In this document: piece after piece, positions 13,615-21,166 of the stretch
Position numbering within the stretch: the stretch's first letter is position 1
Layout of the letters: every line of letters starts with the position of its first letter
Source: Erysipelotrichaceae bacterium
GTDB taxonomy: Bacteria > Bacillota_I > Bacilli_A > Erysipelotrichales > Erysipelotrichaceae
Assembly: GCA_024684175.1 (NCBI GenBank)
Contig: JAIKXJ010000062.1
Span: 1-21,166, forward strand
Reading direction: 5' to 3'
Length of the DNA: 21,166 nt
The notes under the pieces: model-generated
Told to the model about the DNA's origin: nothing
The model's database searches: none
What the model saw: only the letters and a program-made list of their open reading frames with translations
Program-made: the position numbers and the translations under genes

Positions 13615-15138
13615 ATGAGCGAAATCGCTGTATCGATGCGCGGCATCACCAAACGCTTCGGAAAGAAAGTCCTGGCAAACGACCACGTCGATCTCGATGT
13701 CCATAAGGGCGAGATCCTTTCTTTATTGGGCGAGAACGGTTCGGGCAAGACGACATTGATGAACATGCTGGCGGGGATCTACAGTCCCGATGAGGGAGAG
13801 ATCCTGATCGACGGTCAGAAGGTGGAGATCACTTCACCGAAGGATGCGTATGATCTCGGGATCGGCATGGTCCATCAGCACTTCAAACTCATCGATGTTT
13901 TTACTGCTTTGGAAAACATCCTGATCGGCCTGCCTTCCAAGGAGAAGGAAAAGAAGTGCCGTGAAGAAGTGGAAGCGATCTGTTCGAAGTACGGTTTCGA
14001 TCTCGACCTCGATAAGAAGATCTATGACATGTCCGTTTCGGAGAAAGAGACGCTGGAGATCGTCAAGACGCTTTACCGCGGCGCGTCCATCCTCATCCTG
14101 GATGAACCGACGGCCGTTCTGACGCCGCAGGAGATCAGAAAGCTTTTCGCGATCTTACGTAATATGAAAGAGGACGGCAAGTCCATCATCATCATCACCC
14201 ACAAACTGAATGAGGTCATGGAGATCTCCGACCGCATCAGCGTATTACGTAAGGGCAGCAATGTCGGTACGGTATTAAAGACGGAGACCAACGAGCAGCA
14301 GCTGACCGAACTGATGGTCGGCGAAAAGATCACGCTGGACATCGCCAGAGACTTCGTGGAAGACAAGGCGAAGCGTCTGGAAGTCAAGGATCTGACCGTC
14401 AAAAACATCGACGGCAAGAAGGTCGTCGATGATGTCAGCTTCGATCTGTATTCCGGCGAGATCCTGGGCATCGCGGGGATCTCCGGTTCCGGTCAGAAGG
14501 AACTTTTGGAAGCGATCATGGGACTGCAGAAATGTGAAGAAGGTTCTTCCGTCATCTACAATTCCACGGCACACGGCGTCCATGAACTGGTCGGTCTGTC
14601 GACCAAGGAGATCATCGCCTACGGCCTGCACCTGGCGTTCGTACCGGAAGACCGTCTGGGCATGGGTCTTGTCGGCAACATGGGCATGACCGACAACGTC
14701 ATGTTGAAGAGATACCGCAAAGGAAGCGGTCCGTTCTTACACCGCAAGAAGCCGCACGATACGGCAGTCAAGATCAAAGACGAGCTGGAAGTCGTGACAC
14801 CGGACTTGGAATATCCTGTCCGAAGACTTTCGGGCGGCAATGTCCAGAAGATCCTGGTCGGCCGTGAGATCAACAACAAGCCGACCGTCCTGATGACTGC
14901 CTATGCCGTCAGAGGACTGGATATCAATACATCGTACGCGATCTATAACTTATTGAACGAACAGAAGAAGAAAGGTGTTGCCGTCATTTATGTCGGTGAA
15001 GACCTCGATGTCCTTCTGGCTCTGTCCGACCGCATCATGGTCTTATGTGCCGGAAAGCTGAACGGCATGTTGGACGGCCGTACGGCTTCGAAAGAAGAAG
15101 TCGGCTATCTGATGACGCACTTAAAGGAGGAAGCATAA
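13615..15138 (+). CDS. nupO: Nucleoside ABC importer, duplicated ATPase subunit (NupO-like)
   Basis: This 507-residue cytoplasmic protein has two fused ABC domains. The first has Walker A GENGSGKT (39-46), Q-loop MVHQHF, a divergent signature (SVSEKE) and Walker B ILILDEP (159-165). The second has the degenerate P-loop of this family (GISGSGQKE), a good signature LSGGNVQK, and a divergent Walker B region reading MTAYAVRGLD where relatives usually have AAQPTRGLD. Only part of the second site may therefore hydrolyse ATP, which is common in the RbsA/NupO class. The start follows AGGAGG, and the stop overlaps the first permease start by one base (TAATG). It powers nucleoside import with the two permeases that follow. 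Confidence 0.93.
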   Translation: MSEIAVSMRGITKRFGKKVLANDHVDLDVHKGEILSLLGENGSGKTTLMNMLAGIYSPDEGEILIDGQKVEITSPKDAYDLGIGMVHQHFKLIDVFTALENILIGLPSKEKEKKCREEVEAICSKYGFDLDLDKKIYDMSVSEKETLEIVKTLYRGASILILDEPTAVLTPQEIRKLFAILRNMKEDGKSIIIITHKLNEVMEISDRISVLRKGSNVGTVLKTETNEQQLTELMVGEKITLDIARDFVEDKAKRLEVKDLTVKNIDGKKVVDDVSFDLYSGEILGIAGISGSGQKELLEAIMGLQKCEEGSSVIYNSTAHGVHELVGLSTKEIIAYGLHLAFVPEDRLGMGLVGNMGMTDNVMLKRYRKGSGPFLHRKKPHDTAVKIKDELEVVTPDLEYPVRRLSGGNVQKILVGREINNKPTVLMTAYAVRGLDINTSYAIYNLLNEQKKKGVAVIYVGEDLDVLLALSDRIMVLCAGKLNGMLDGRTASKEEVGYLMTHLKEEA

Positions 15139-16235
15139 TGGAAAAGATTCATCACAGATCCTTCCTTCGGGTCACGAAGAAAGATGAGGCTTCCCTTCCC
15201 GTCAAAGCTCTGGTGATCGCGATCGCCATCTTCTGTGCGCTGCTGGTCTCGGCCTTGTTCATCTATTTCGTGACGAAACTCGATCCGGTCAGTGTCTATG
15301 TTTCGATGTTCAAAGGCGCCTTCGGCACCAAGAGAAGAGCGTGGATCACGATCCGCGACACCTGTCTGCTGCTGCTGATCTCCCTGTCGCTGGCACCGGC
15401 ATTCCGCATGCGTTTCTGGAACTGCGGTGCGGAAGGTCAGATCCTGTTGGGCGGTCTGAGCACGGCGGCGCTGATGATCTATTTCGGAAACAAGATCCCG
15501 ACACCGCTCCTGCTGCTGGTCATGATGGTCGTATCGATGATCTGCGGCGGTCTGTGGGCTCTGCTTCCGGCACTGTTCAAAGCGAAATACGATACCAATG
15601 AGACGCTGTTCACTCTGATGATGAACTATGTCGGCATCCAGCTGGTCGAGTTCTTCGTCGACTTCTGGGACAAGAAGCAGTCTCACTCCGTCGGTATCAT
15701 CAATATGAACGGCCAGGGCGGCTGGTTCCCGGCGCTCTTCGGTCAGCAGTATACGCTGAACATCCTCATCGTGGTCATCGTTACAATCTTTATCTATGTC
15801 TATATGAAATATTCCAAGCACGGTTATGAAGGTGCGGTCGTCGGCGAATCGGTCGCGACGGCCAAATATGCCGGCATCAACGTGCCGAAAGTCATACGCA
15901 ACAACGTCCTGCTGTCGGGTGCGATCGCCGGACTTGCGGGTTTCGTTGAAGTTTCCGGGATCTCGCACACGATCTCCAACAATACGGCCGGCGGCAGAGG
16001 CTTTACCGCCATCATCGTCTGCTGGCTGGCGAAGTTCAATCCGTTTGCGATGTCTTTGATCTCGCTGTTCATCGTCTTTTTAAGCAAAGGCGCAGCCCAG
16101 ATCTCTTCGGACTTCGGACTCAACGAATTCGCTTCGCAGATCATCACCGGTATCATCCTGTTCTTTATCCTGAGTTCGGAATTCTTCAACAACTATAAAG
16201 TGAGTTTCGCTCATAACAGAAAGGAGGCCAAATAG
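15138..16235 (+). CDS. nupP: Nucleoside ABC importer permease 1 (NupP-like)
   Basis: This 365-residue polytopic membrane protein belongs to the branched-chain/ribose/nucleoside permease family. It has about eight to ten hydrophobic helices, beginning at ~23-46 after a short basic cytoplasmic N-terminus. The family landmarks NCGAEGQ and TNETLFTLMMNY are present, as is the EAA-like coupling region GESVATAKYAGINVPKV. The ATG at 15138 follows AAGGAGG and shares one base with the ATPase stop; an upstream in-frame extension inside the ATPase gene is not used. It pairs with the next gene product to form the channel. Confidence 0.92.
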   Translation: MEKIHHRSFLRVTKKDEASLPVKALVIAIAIFCALLVSALFIYFVTKLDPVSVYVSMFKGAFGTKRRAWITIRDTCLLLLISLSLAPAFRMRFWNCGAEGQILLGGLSTAALMIYFGNKIPTPLLLLVMMVVSMICGGLWALLPALFKAKYDTNETLFTLMMNYVGIQLVEFFVDFWDKKQSHSVGIINMNGQGGWFPALFGQQYTLNILIVVIVTIFIYVYMKYSKHGYEGAVVGESVATAKYAGINVPKVIRNNVLLSGAIAGLAGFVEVSGISHTISNNTAGGRGFTAIIVCWLAKFNPFAMSLISLFIVFLSKGAAQISSDFGLNEFASQIITGIILFFILSSEFFNNYKVSFAHNRKEAK

Positions 16236-17267
16236 ATGAGTATATCCCAATTCATATCCTGGTGTGTCGCGGCGATCACCTTCGGCACCGTCATCATGTA
16301 CGGCTGCATCGGTGAGACGATCAACCAGAAAGCCGGCGATCTCAACCTCGGTGTCCCGGGCGTCATGCAGATCGGGGGCATCGCATCCTTGGCTTGCGCC
16401 TTCCTGTATGAACGGGCCGTCGCCGATCCCGATCCCGTCTTCAGTATGTTGATCTCGCTTCTTGCCTGTATGTTGGCGGCCGCACTGGCCGGTCTGCTGT
16501 ATGCCTTCCTGACGGTCACCTTGAAAGTCAATCAGAACGTTACCGGTCTGACGCTGACGATCTTCGGTACCGGTATCGCCAACTTCTTCGGCGGCAGCAT
16601 GATGAAGCTTTCCGGCGGTGTCGGAACGATCTCCGTCGCCCGCACGGCGAACATCTTCCGTATGAAACTGCCGTTCCTCTTCGGAAAATTCGGCGCCTTC
16701 GGCTCCATCGTCTTCTCTCACGGCTGGATGGTCTATCTGGCACTGATCCTGGCTTTTGCCATTCAGTACTTCCTGGATAAGACCAGAGCCGGTCTGAACC
16801 TGCGTTCGGTCGGTGAGAATCCGGCAACGGCAGATGCCGCAGGCATCAATGTCACCCGCTATAAATATCTGGCGTCGGTCATCGGTTCCGCCATCTGCGG
16901 ACTCGGCGGACTGTTCTATGTCATGGACTATATCCAGGGCAGCTGGGCAAACGATTCCACGATCGAAGCTCTGGGCTGGCTGGCAGTCGCCTTGGTCATC
17001 TTCACGTCGTGGAAACCGAAGAATGCGACCTGGGGTGCCTATCTGTTCGGCCTTTGTTACTGGGCTTATATCTATATCCCGGGCGGAGTTTCCAAGTTCC
17101 TGGCGGACAAGCTCAATTTAAGCAAAGCGACCTACATGCAGAATCTGTACAAGATGCTGCCTTACCTGGTCACGATCATCGTATTGTGTGTGGTCTCCAG
17201 GAAAAAGAAAAGAGAGAATCAGGCACCTGCTTCTCTCGGTCTGAGTTATTTCAGAGAAGAAAGATAA
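16236..17267 (+). CDS. nupQ: Nucleoside ABC importer permease 2 (NupQ-like)
   Basis: This 343-residue polytopic membrane protein starts right after the stop of permease 1, eight bases past AAGGAGG. It has about eight to nine membrane helices. Family landmarks include the N-terminal INQKAGDLNLGVPGVMQIGG (an ExxNlGveG-type motif), NQNVTGLTLTIFGTG and the coupling segment GENPATADAAGINVTRYK. The region GWLAVALVIFTSWKPKNATWGA matches the C-terminal helices of NupQ/YufQ proteins. It is the last gene of the operon and is followed within three bases by a terminator. Confidence 0.92.
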   Translation: MSISQFISWCVAAITFGTVIMYGCIGETINQKAGDLNLGVPGVMQIGGIASLACAFLYERAVADPDPVFSMLISLLACMLAAALAGLLYAFLTVTLKVNQNVTGLTLTIFGTGIANFFGGSMMKLSGGVGTISVARTANIFRMKLPFLFGKFGAFGSIVFSHGWMVYLALILAFAIQYFLDKTRAGLNLRSVGENPATADAAGINVTRYKYLASVIGSAICGLGGLFYVMDYIQGSWANDSTIEALGWLAVALVIFTSWKPKNATWGAYLFGLCYWAYIYIPGGVSKFLADKLNLSKATYMQNLYKMLPYLVTIIVLCVVSRKKKRENQAPASLGLSYFREER

Positions 17268-17269
17268 TG

Positions 17270-17318
17270 AAAACCGGTCCGGTATCGATCGTGTCCGATG
17301 ATACTGACCGGTTTTTTT
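17270..17318. terminator. Terminator of the nucleoside importer operon
   Basis: AAAACCGGTC (17270-17279) pairs perfectly with GACCGGTTTT (17306-17315) around a structured 26-nt loop, followed by Ts to 17318. Read leftward it ends in TTTTCATT, so it may also serve the minus-strand Rpn-like remnant. Confidence 0.85.
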
Positions 17319-17324
17319 CATCCG

Positions 17325-17519
17325 TTATTTTTGTTTGACAGAGATCTGCCGTTCAAGTTCAATGGCTTGTCTTTCGGAGATCAGACCCTGAGAGACCGGC
17401 AGACTGAGCATTTCTTTTCGTTCCAACATACGTCCCTGTTCGACACCTTGTTTGATGCCTTCTTCAATGCCTTCGTAATACGGTTTCAGGCCTTCGATCT
17501 CAATGATGTTGCCTCCCAT
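17325..17519 (-). pseudogene. Orphan C-terminal segment of an Rpn / PD-(D/E)XK transposase-like protein
   Basis: The minus-strand frame from ATG 17519 to TAA at 17325-17327 gives 64 residues, MGGNIIEIEGLKPYYEGIEEG followed by IKQGVEQGR and a short amphipathic end. The EGIEEGIKQGVEQG repeat is the hallmark C-terminal helix of Rpn-family recombination-promoting nucleases and related PD-(D/E)XK transposase proteins. The nuclease domain, normally 200 or more residues, is missing: upstream sequence in this frame up to 17813 does not look like a nuclease and overlaps the next gene's start. It is therefore either a decayed remnant or an expressed stand-alone C-terminal domain. The ribosome binding site before ATG is weak (AAGAAG). 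An in-frame GTG lies 12 bases upstream. Confidence 0.55.
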
Positions 17520-17736
17520 GATCTTCTTCACCCCCGTCTTTATTTTACTATATTTGAAAAGATAACTGTCGAAGATGTCCGGAGATATCGTACACGGTCT
17601 GAAAGAGAGATCTGTGTATAAAAATGGTATGTGAGATCGGATACATTTCGATCGGGAAGCGATTTTTGAGCGAAAGAGAGACAGGCTTCCTATGGTAAGA
17701 TATAGGTAAAGAAAGAGACAGAAAATGGAGAAGGCT

Positions 17737-18714
17737 ATGAACAAGAAAGTTTTTGATGTCGTATTGTTGAATGCGCTGCCTGCATCGGGTAAATCGGAGC
17801 TCAGGAAATTCATGAACGAAAACGATCCCGATCAGATGGTGAATGATTTCCATATCGGCAAGAATCTGCAGCTGGATGATTTCCCTTATGTATGGCTGAT
17901 GCGTCAGGTCGATAAGAAGCTCGCTGCGATGGGAAGGCCGACTTTGTATTATCCGGATGATGAATCTCCGACCTATGACGGCAGAGTCTGGGGCGTATTG
18001 TCCATCCTTTTGAGTGAAGACTACCAGGATCTGGTCAACCGCAACTATGTCGATCCGGCCAGCGCTGCCGAATATCTGTTCGAGCGTTTTGACCGCGGCT
18101 GCGTCGCCGTCGGTATGAGACCGCTGATCTCTCTGCTGGATGAAGATGTCCGCAAGAAGATCGCCGAAGAACTGGAAGATGAGGCAAGGGCCTTACTGAA
18201 TGAAAAACAGTCACAGTATTGCGAAGACATGTCCGATAAGACGATCATCATCGAATTCTCCCGCGGCGGCAACGACGGTGCTTCGATGCCTCTGACCGGG
18301 ACCTTCGGTTACCAGTACACCTATTCGATGCTGTCACCGGATCTTCTGAAGAATACCGCCGTGCTTTATCTCTGGGTCACGCCGGAGGAATCCCGCGCCA
18401 AGAACGATGCGCGTTACGATCCGAACAATCCGGGTTCTTCCATCAATCACAAGACGCCGGACAAGGTCATGTTCTATGACTACGGCTGCGATGATGTCCT
18501 GTATATGAAGGAAGTTTCCGACAAGCCGGACACCTTGAAAGTGGAAGCCTGGGGACAGACGTTCTATCTGCCGGTGGGTGTCGTGGACAACCGCGATGAC
18601 TTCACGACACAGTTCCGCGGTCCGAAGCAGACCTGGGACAAGGATTCCGTGGAAAAGGCCGTTGGCATGATCTCTGAGGCGACCGGCAAGATGTGGGACA
18701 ACTACAAGAAGTAA
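17737..18714 (+). CDS. P-loop kinase-like protein of unknown function
   Basis: This 325-residue soluble protein opens with a beta strand and a kinase-type P-loop, LNALPASGKSE (11-21; Lys19, Ser20), with Ala in place of the usual first Gly. The following DFHIGKNLQLDDFPYVWLM contains acidic residues that could bind Mg or substrate, as in small-molecule kinases and zeta-toxin-like folds. Later segments IIIEFSRGG, then AVLYLWVTPEESRAKN, and a C-terminal helix (SVEKAVGMISEATGKMW) complete a nucleotide-kinase-like layout. I prefer ATG 17737, six bases after GGAG, to ATG 17725, which lacks a good box. It is monocistronic with its own terminator. I do not recognise the substrate or a named family. 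Alternatives are a nucleotide-binding regulator or a phosphotransferase. Confidence 0.8.
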   Translation: MNKKVFDVVLLNALPASGKSELRKFMNENDPDQMVNDFHIGKNLQLDDFPYVWLMRQVDKKLAAMGRPTLYYPDDESPTYDGRVWGVLSILLSEDYQDLVNRNYVDPASAAEYLFERFDRGCVAVGMRPLISLLDEDVRKKIAEELEDEARALLNEKQSQYCEDMSDKTIIIEFSRGGNDGASMPLTGTFGYQYTYSMLSPDLLKNTAVLYLWVTPEESRAKNDARYDPNNPGSSINHKTPDKVMFYDYGCDDVLYMKEVSDKPDTLKVEAWGQTFYLPVGVVDNRDDFTTQFRGPKQTWDKDSVEKAVGMISEATGKMWDNYKK

Positions 18715-18741
18715 GTCTCAGACCATATCAATGAACTGATC

Positions 18742-18768
18742 AGACAGGATATCTCCTGTCTTTTCATT
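18742..18768 (+). terminator. Terminator of the P-loop protein gene
   Basis: AGACAGGA (18742-18749) pairs perfectly with TCCTGTCT (18754-18761) around TATC and is followed by TTTCATTTT. Confidence 0.8.
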
Positions 18769-18803
18769 TTCCGCCGTCTGTATGTCGGTCTGAGAAGATA
18801 CGA

Positions 18804-18809
18804 TATAAT
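18804..18809 (+). promoter_or_regulatory. -10 element of the membrane protein/Hsp70-like operon
   Basis: A perfect TATAAT lies between the preceding terminator and the GAAGGAGG ribosome binding site of the gene at 18838. The -35 position (around 18781-18787) has no recognisable consensus, so the promoter may be weak or regulated. Confidence 0.5.
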
Positions 18810-18837
18810 AAAAACAGATAGATGAAGGAGGATGCGT

Positions 18838-19713
18838 ATGGTCACGATGCAGTCACTTCTGGAAAAAGATAAAGAACGGTTTTTACACAATGCGGCAGCT
18901 GCCAAGTCTTCAAAGGAGAGCGTTCGCTGTGTCGAAGAGGAATTCGGCAGGCTGCTCCGCTTTTATAATGAACAGCAGGAAAACGACGAATTGAAAAAGA
19001 CCGCCATGTTTCTGACCGAGGCGTACAGCGCTTCGGCAGGGTTTTTGGATTGTGACGTGGAATCGGTGATCTGGTCAAAGAGCCAGTACCGTCCCGGCAT
19101 CAGTAAGCCGAAGCGTTCGGCGTGGGGCTTCGTCTTCTTTCTGCTTGGCATCGCCTTGCTGGCGGGGGCGGGAGCTGTCTTTTACTATCTGACGGACATC
19201 CTTCCTTTGGATCAGATGAAGATCATCGCTTTTTCGCTGATCGGCGCCGCGGCTTTGTTCCTGTTTATCGCCGGGCTCCTGTTTTCCAGAAAGAAGGAAG
19301 AAAACAAGGAAGAATTATATGCCGAGACCATCCCGAGTCCCGAGAAGACGTATCACGTCTTACTGAACTGCGTCTTGAAGATGGACCGGATCCTGGAAGA
19401 AGAAGGGGACCGGCTGCTGCTGGAAGAAAAGAAGGCACTGCTCGATGAGAAGGAAGGCATGAAGAAAGAGGAGATCCGCTTGTATTCTTCGCTTCTGGAA
19501 AGCGCTTATGCGTCAGGGGATGAAGAATACGCAAGGCAGATGATCTCCGATCTCAAGTTCTATCTTCATAAGCGGAAGATCGAAGTCATCGATTATGACG
19601 GAAACAACGCAAGGCTGTTTGAGAAGATGCCGGGAGCCGGTATTTCGACGCTCCGTCCGGCATTGTTGATGGGGGATGAGATCCTTGCCAAGGGTCTTGC
19701 GACGGGAGAATAG
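18838..19713 (+). CDS. Two-helix membrane protein with cytoplasmic helical domains
   Basis: This 291-residue protein has an N-terminal charged helical region (1-~90; YNEQQENDELKKTAMFLTEA), two adjacent transmembrane helices (about 95-118 and 127-149) joined by a short acidic turn, and a long charged helical C-terminus (about 150-260; RKKEENKEELYAE, then EEEGDRLLLEEKKALLDEKE) likely to form coiled coil. Both large parts should be cytoplasmic, with only the hairpin turn outside. The ATG at 18838 is six bases after AAGGAGG; an ATG at 18832 directly abuts the box. The next gene, an Hsp70-like ATPase, starts two bases after this stop, so the two are coupled and probably act together. I do not recognise the family. 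Confidence 0.82.
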   Translation: MVTMQSLLEKDKERFLHNAAAAKSSKESVRCVEEEFGRLLRFYNEQQENDELKKTAMFLTEAYSASAGFLDCDVESVIWSKSQYRPGISKPKRSAWGFVFFLLGIALLAGAGAVFYYLTDILPLDQMKIIAFSLIGAAALFLFIAGLLFSRKKEENKEELYAETIPSPEKTYHVLLNCVLKMDRILEEEGDRLLLEEKKALLDEKEGMKKEEIRLYSSLLESAYASGDEEYARQMISDLKFYLHKRKIEVIDYDGNNARLFEKMPGAGISTLRPALLMGDEILAKGLATGE

Positions 19714-19715
19714 TT

Positions 19716-21166
19716 ATGGATCGTTTCTATGGTTTTGACCTCGGCGATGCCGAGAGTGCGGTAAGCAGACTGGAAAAAGACAAAAACGAAGCTCCGGAGA
19801 TCCTGCCGGTCAACGAGGCGAAGAGCTTCATCAGTGCCTATGCCTTGCTGAAGGACGGGACCTTACTGATCGGAGAAGGTGCCTGTTATCATCCGGATGC
19901 GATCAAGCGTAAGGAGCGTTTCAAATCGCATTTCCTGAAGGAGAGCGAAGCCAAGAAGGACATCGCCGCTTTTGCTTCGGGCGTTTTGGGGCAGTTATAT
20001 CTGAACGGTCAGCTCATCAAGGGCGAAGACTGCAGTTTTTATATCGGCTGTCCGGCCGGCTGGGACAAGATCGCCAGGGAGGACTATCGTTCCATTTTTG
20101 AAAAAGCCGCTTATCCGCCGGTGAAGATCATCTCGGAATCCAGGGCAGCCCTGGTCTGTGCCTGCCAGTCCAAACACCTGCAGGTCGGCTACGACATCCT
20201 GGAGCGTCCGGTCTTAGTCGTCGACATCGGCTCCTCCACGACGGATTTCGCTTACATCATGGGCGGGAAAGAAGTGGAGCTCAAGACGGGCGGCGAAGTC
20301 TATCTGGGCGGTGGCATCATGGATGAGATCCTCCTGGAAGAATCGCTCAAGTCCTCACCGAACGAAAAGAAGATCCGCAAGATCTTTGAAGAGAGCGAGG
20401 CCTGGCACAGTTACTGCGATTTCGCAGCCAGGAGACTGAAGGAGAAGTATTTCTCGGATGAGGATTACTGGAAGGACAACGAGTGCAGCACGACGCTTTC
20501 CTTAAGACAGGGGCTCTTGCCGGTGAAGTTCAATATGCGCATCGATGCCTCGGTCGCCGAAAAGCTGCTGAACGATAAAGTCGAACGGCTTGACGGGCGT
20601 TCGTTCAAGGAGGTCTTTTTGGACAGCCTTCATCAGGCCAAGGAAGCCATCGGGGAACAGCAGCCCGAACTGATCTTTCTGACCGGCGGCGTCTCCAAGA
20701 TGCCGATCATCCGCAGATGGTGTCAGGAAGTCTTTGACGATGCGGTCGTGATCAGTTCCGGAGAACCGGAATTCTCGGTCGCTTCGGGATTGTCCATGTG
20801 CGGCAAGATCGATGAAGAACTGCGGCAGTTCAAGAAGGAAGTCTCGGCTTTAGTGGAGTCGACGAAAGTCGAACAGTGTGTCGCCGGCCACATCAGCGAA
20901 CTGTATCTCGATGCGGTGGAGGCGATGGTCACCCCGATCCTGGAACATGTGGCTTTGCCGATCGCCGAGAACTGGCGCGACGGGACGATCGAAAAACTGT
21001 CCGATATCGATCCGCTGATGGAAAAACAGATCGACGCGTATCTGCATTCCGACGAGGCGAGGAGCTTACTGATGAAGCCGGTCGCCAAGTGGCTGAAGAC
21101 GGTCTCCTTTGAACTGGAAGAATATACGATGCCGATCTGTGTGAAGCACAACATCCCTTATTCTTC
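19716..21166 (+). CDS. Hsp70/actin-fold ATPase (3' end outside window)
   Basis: The frame opens at ATG 19716, seven bases after GGGAG, and stays open for 483 codons to the window edge. Hsp70 nucleotide-binding motifs are present: phosphate-1 YGFDLGDAES (5-14), a strand-plus-loop like the VGVPA segment (FYIGCPAGWD), connect and phosphate-2 VVDIGSSTTDFAYI (168-181), and the adenosine motif FLTGGVSKMP (321-330). After about residue 365 there is no recognisable DnaK substrate-binding beta-sandwich; instead there is a predicted helical region (EELRQFKKEVSALVES and onward). It is therefore a divergent Hsp70-like ATPase with a different effector part. It follows the membrane protein by two bases, which suggests it acts at the membrane. 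The DLGTTNS-type loop reads DLGDAES, so the usual Thr positions are changed. Confidence 0.88.
   Translation, partial: MDRFYGFDLGDAESAVSRLEKDKNEAPEILPVNEAKSFISAYALLKDGTLLIGEGACYHPDAIKRKERFKSHFLKESEAKKDIAAFASGVLGQLYLNGQLIKGEDCSFYIGCPAGWDKIAREDYRSIFEKAAYPPVKIISESRAALVCACQSKHLQVGYDILERPVLVVDIGSSTTDFAYIMGGKEVELKTGGEVYLGGGIMDEILLEESLKSSPNEKKIRKIFEESEAWHSYCDFAARRLKEKYFSDEDYWKDNECSTTLSLRQGLLPVKFNMRIDASVAEKLLNDKVERLDGRSFKEVFLDSLHQAKEAIGEQQPELIFLTGGVSKMPIIRRWCQEVFDDAVVISSGEPEFSVASGLSMCGKIDEELRQFKKEVSALVESTKVEQCVAGHISELYLDAVEAMVTPILEHVALPIAENWRDGTIEKLSDIDPLMEKQIDAYLHSDEARSLLMKPVAKWLKTVSFELEEYTMPICVKHNIPYS

Noticed and set aside
15045..15137. Upstream in-frame start for the first permease.
   Set aside because: It lies inside the ATPase gene. 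The ATG at 15138 has AAGGAGG and the typical TAATG overlap.
17725..17736. Earlier ATG for the P-loop kinase-like protein.
   Set aside because: It has no good ribosome binding site, and its own bases (GGAGAAGG) form the box for the ATG at 17737.
1..21166. CRISPR arrays, tRNA or rRNA genes, insertion sequences with terminal repeats, integrases.
   Set aside because: I looked for regularly spaced repeats, cloverleaf-type or rRNA-like sequence and transposase motifs. Apart from the Rpn-like remnant none was found.

Overview
The window looks like chromosomal DNA from a low-to-mid GC Gram-positive (Firmicutes), probably of the Erysipelotrichia type. I infer this from SepF, a guanine riboswitch in front of a NupNOPQ-like nucleoside importer, strong AGGAGG-type ribosome binding sites, a TTG start and many hairpin-plus-U-tract terminators. 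Most of the window is close to 50% GC by eye. The first ~650 bases are clearly AT-richer and may belong to a different, possibly transferred, segment. The genus assignment is a guess.

Layout, left to right. (1) 1-657: tail of an AT-rich acidic gene, then a gene-poor stretch with a good promoter and a hairpin that could define a ~100-nt RNA. (2) 658-2048: a lipoprotein, a 57-residue two-helix membrane peptide and a convergent small gene of unknown function. (3) 2174-7558: a tightly overlapping three-gene operon encoding a TerB-N/TerB-C protein, a DUF2791 (BrxD-like) P-loop ATPase and an Lhr-like DEAD/DEAH helicase. This gene set matches the Shango anti-phage system; its TerB protein seems to carry an extra N-terminal MmcQ/YjbR-like domain. 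(4) 7635-8500: sepF and an unknown membrane protein. (5) 8630-10576: an old-yellow-enzyme/FAD/4Fe-4S enoate or dienoyl-CoA reductase type enzyme. (6) 10690-11850: a patatin-like lipase fused to a complete acylphosphatase domain.

(7) 11956-17267: a guanine-class purine riboswitch with a P1-competing hairpin and an elaborate expression platform. It sits ahead of a substrate-binding lipoprotein, a double ABC ATPase and two permeases. Together these form a purine nucleoside importer expected to be shut off when guanine is plentiful. A UUCG-capped hairpin between the lipoprotein and the ATPase probably sets their expression ratio. (8) 17325-17519 (minus): an orphan C-terminal piece of an Rpn/PD-(D/E)XK transposase-like protein. 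(9) 17737-18714: a P-loop kinase-like protein of unknown function. (10) 18838-21166: a two-gene unit, a two-helix membrane protein and an Hsp70/actin-fold ATPase that runs off the window.

The accessory content most worth attention is the Shango operon with its domain variation, the membrane protein/Hsp70-like pair at the right end, the patatin-acylphosphatase fusion, the orphan Rpn tail and the regulatory RNA architecture. Everything here was read by eye; no database search was possible.
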